DNA from: Hyphomonas sp.
GTDB taxonomy: Bacteria; Pseudomonadota; Alphaproteobacteria; Caulobacterales; Hyphomonadaceae
Assembly: GCA_016124495.1 (NCBI GenBank)
Contig: WGNP01000001.1
Coordinates: 168,530 to 232,529, forward strand
Length of the DNA stretch: 64,000 nucleotides
Direction: 5' to 3'
A program made the translations under genes and the position numbers. The notes beneath the pieces were generated by a model. That model searched no databases. It was not told where the DNA came from and saw only the letters and a list, made by a program, of their open reading frames with translations. Each line of letters opens with the position of its first letter. Positions within the stretch are counted from its first letter, which is position 1. Positions 63,264 to 64,000 of the stretch are shown here, piece by piece.

Positions 63264-64000
63264 TTATTCGTGACGAAGCAACTTTGCTGCCGCACTGCGA
63301 AGCGGGGCTGCAAGCTCCCTCAGGCTCACCTCAAGGGGCGACGTGTCCCGCCAGATCAGCGAGATTTCCCGCCGGGCGAGCGGGTGGTCGATCAACCGCG
63401 CATTCAGTCCCCGGTCGAGGCGCGCCTCGGAGAGGGCATAGAGGCTCGGCAGGATCGCCACGCCGGCGCCCATTTCCGCCATCAGGCGGATCGCATCGAG
63501 GCTGGTGCCTTCATACTCGGAACTGACCTCGGCTCCGGACGCGGCGGCGACCTCACGGATGATCGCGTTAAGGCGGTGACCCTGGCCGAGTGTCAGCAGG
63601 GCGCGGCCCTTTAAGTCCTTCAGCCGTACCGGACCTTCGCCGCGCGTGAGCGGGTCTTCGGCCGGTGCGCAGACATACAATCGCTCTGAAAACAGGGGCT
63701 CGTGATGGACATTCTCATGGTCTATCGGCGACGAGATGATCGTGTCGAACTCGCCCTTCTGCAGGTGCTCATCAAGATCGACGGTGCGCTCCTCACGCAC
63801 GCTGAGACGCAGGTCCGGAAAGCGCGTGTGCAGGTCGCGCGTCGCCAGCGGCAGCAGGTAGGGGCCGACAGTCGGCAACACGCCGAGGCGAAGACGTCCG
63901 GTCAGCTCCCTCCGGCCGAACCGCGCGACAGCCTTGAGGTCTTCTACTTCGCGCAGGATCTTGCGGGCACGGCGCACCAGCTCTTCGCCTGCGCCGGTCA
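63264..64000 (-). CDS. OxyR-type LysR regulator, N-terminus beyond window
   Basis: About 245 C-terminal residues of a LysR protein are visible; the HTH lies past base 64000. The start of the effector domain reads LRLGVLPTVGPYLLPLATRDL, the OxyR-subgroup pattern, with LSVREERTVDLDE. The OxyR redox loop GHCLRDQ is here GHRLNAI, and the second cysteine is Ala, so peroxide-disulfide sensing is not possible as in E. coli OxyR. It stays in the same strand as sbtAB and may control it through the operator at 63217-63253. Confidence 0.88.
   Translation of the reverse strand, partial: TGAGEELVRRARKILREVEDLKAVARFGRRELTGRLRLGVLPTVGPYLLPLATRDLHTRFPDLRLSVREERTVDLDEHLQKGEFDTIISSPIDHENVHHEPLFSERLYVCAPAEDPLTRGEGPVRLKDLKGRALLTLGQGHRLNAIIREVAAASGAEVSSEYEGTSLDAIRLMAEMGAGVAILPSLYALSEARLDRGLNARLIDHPLARREISLIWRDTSPLEVSLRELAAPLRSAAAKLLRHE

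Noticed and set aside
1..64000. Search for CRISPR arrays, tRNAs, rRNAs, IS elements, att sites and defence systems
   Set aside because: No regularly spaced repeats, cloverleaf-like sequences, transposases or integrases were seen by eye; a tRNA or covariance-model scan would be needed to be certain.

Overview
The window is high-GC chromosomal DNA from an alphaproteobacterium. Gene content and order suggest the Hyphomonadaceae/Caulobacterales side (Hyphomonas-like); that assignment is inferred from synteny and protein style, not from a marker gene. No rRNA, tRNA, CRISPR array, insertion sequence, integrase or phage gene was seen. The region reads as stable core genome with accessory metabolic cassettes.

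Layout. 1-13.0 kb: an edge-truncated DgoK-type sugar kinase and mazG, then a long minus-strand block dusB-ntrB-ntrC-ntrY-ntrX-trkA-trkH-hfq-hflX (nitrogen two-component systems, potassium uptake, RNA chaperone, ribosome GTPase). 13.2-18.4 kb: ispDF fusion, an enoyl-CoA hydratase, pncC, a photolyase-like flavoprotein with unusual domain order, a Coq10/RatA protein and lipA. 18.6-25.2 kb: a polyhydroxyalkanoate cluster (acyl-CoA/ACP ligase, phaZ-type depolymerase, class II-like phaC, PhaD-like TetR regulator, phasin with a helix-hairpin-helix tail) and a dienelactone hydrolase. 25.2-30.6 kb: the phosphate operon pstC-pstA-pstB-phoU-phoB with a clear Pho box upstream; no pstS or phoR is present. 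30.6-33.6 kb: hslV, a membrane protein gene, hslU. 33.9-43 kb: amidase, HxlR regulator with a DsbA/GST-kappa isomerase, adenosine kinase-like PfkB enzyme, ATP-grasp protein, nth, DUF2244, a CYP153-like P450 behind a striking dyad, nitroreductase, DUF1287 protein. 42.5-47.8 kb: scpB, scpA, nagZ, SPOR protein, dgt, and the divergent erpA-type gene. 48-55.9 kb: a hypothetical protein, epoxide hydrolase, a degenerate phosphatidylserine decarboxylase homologue, an Atm1-type ABC exporter, a LOG protein, a secreted hypothetical, a ferritin-like metal hydrolase and its divergent TetR regulator. 56.2-60.1 kb: an RhlE-type DEAD-box helicase with a structured leader, and feoAB behind a Fur-like box. 60.2-61.8 kb: a small membrane ORF, a BLUF photoreceptor, a YdcH-like protein and a zinc-ribbon homologue without its cysteines. 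61.8-64 kb: sbtB-sbtA (bicarbonate transporter and PII-like partner) downstream of an OxyR-type LysR regulator that lacks the redox cysteines, with an OxyR-like operator between them.

How the genes work together: three regulatory modules stand out (Ntr, Pho and the LysR-sbtAB module), together with a compact carbon-storage cluster (PHA). No wholly new defence or mobile system was found. The best leads are protein architectures that depart from their families (permuted photolyase, GAFTGA-less NtrC and NtrX, Psd and zinc-ribbon pseudo-forms, cysteine-less OxyR homologue) and several uncatalogued DNA dyads.
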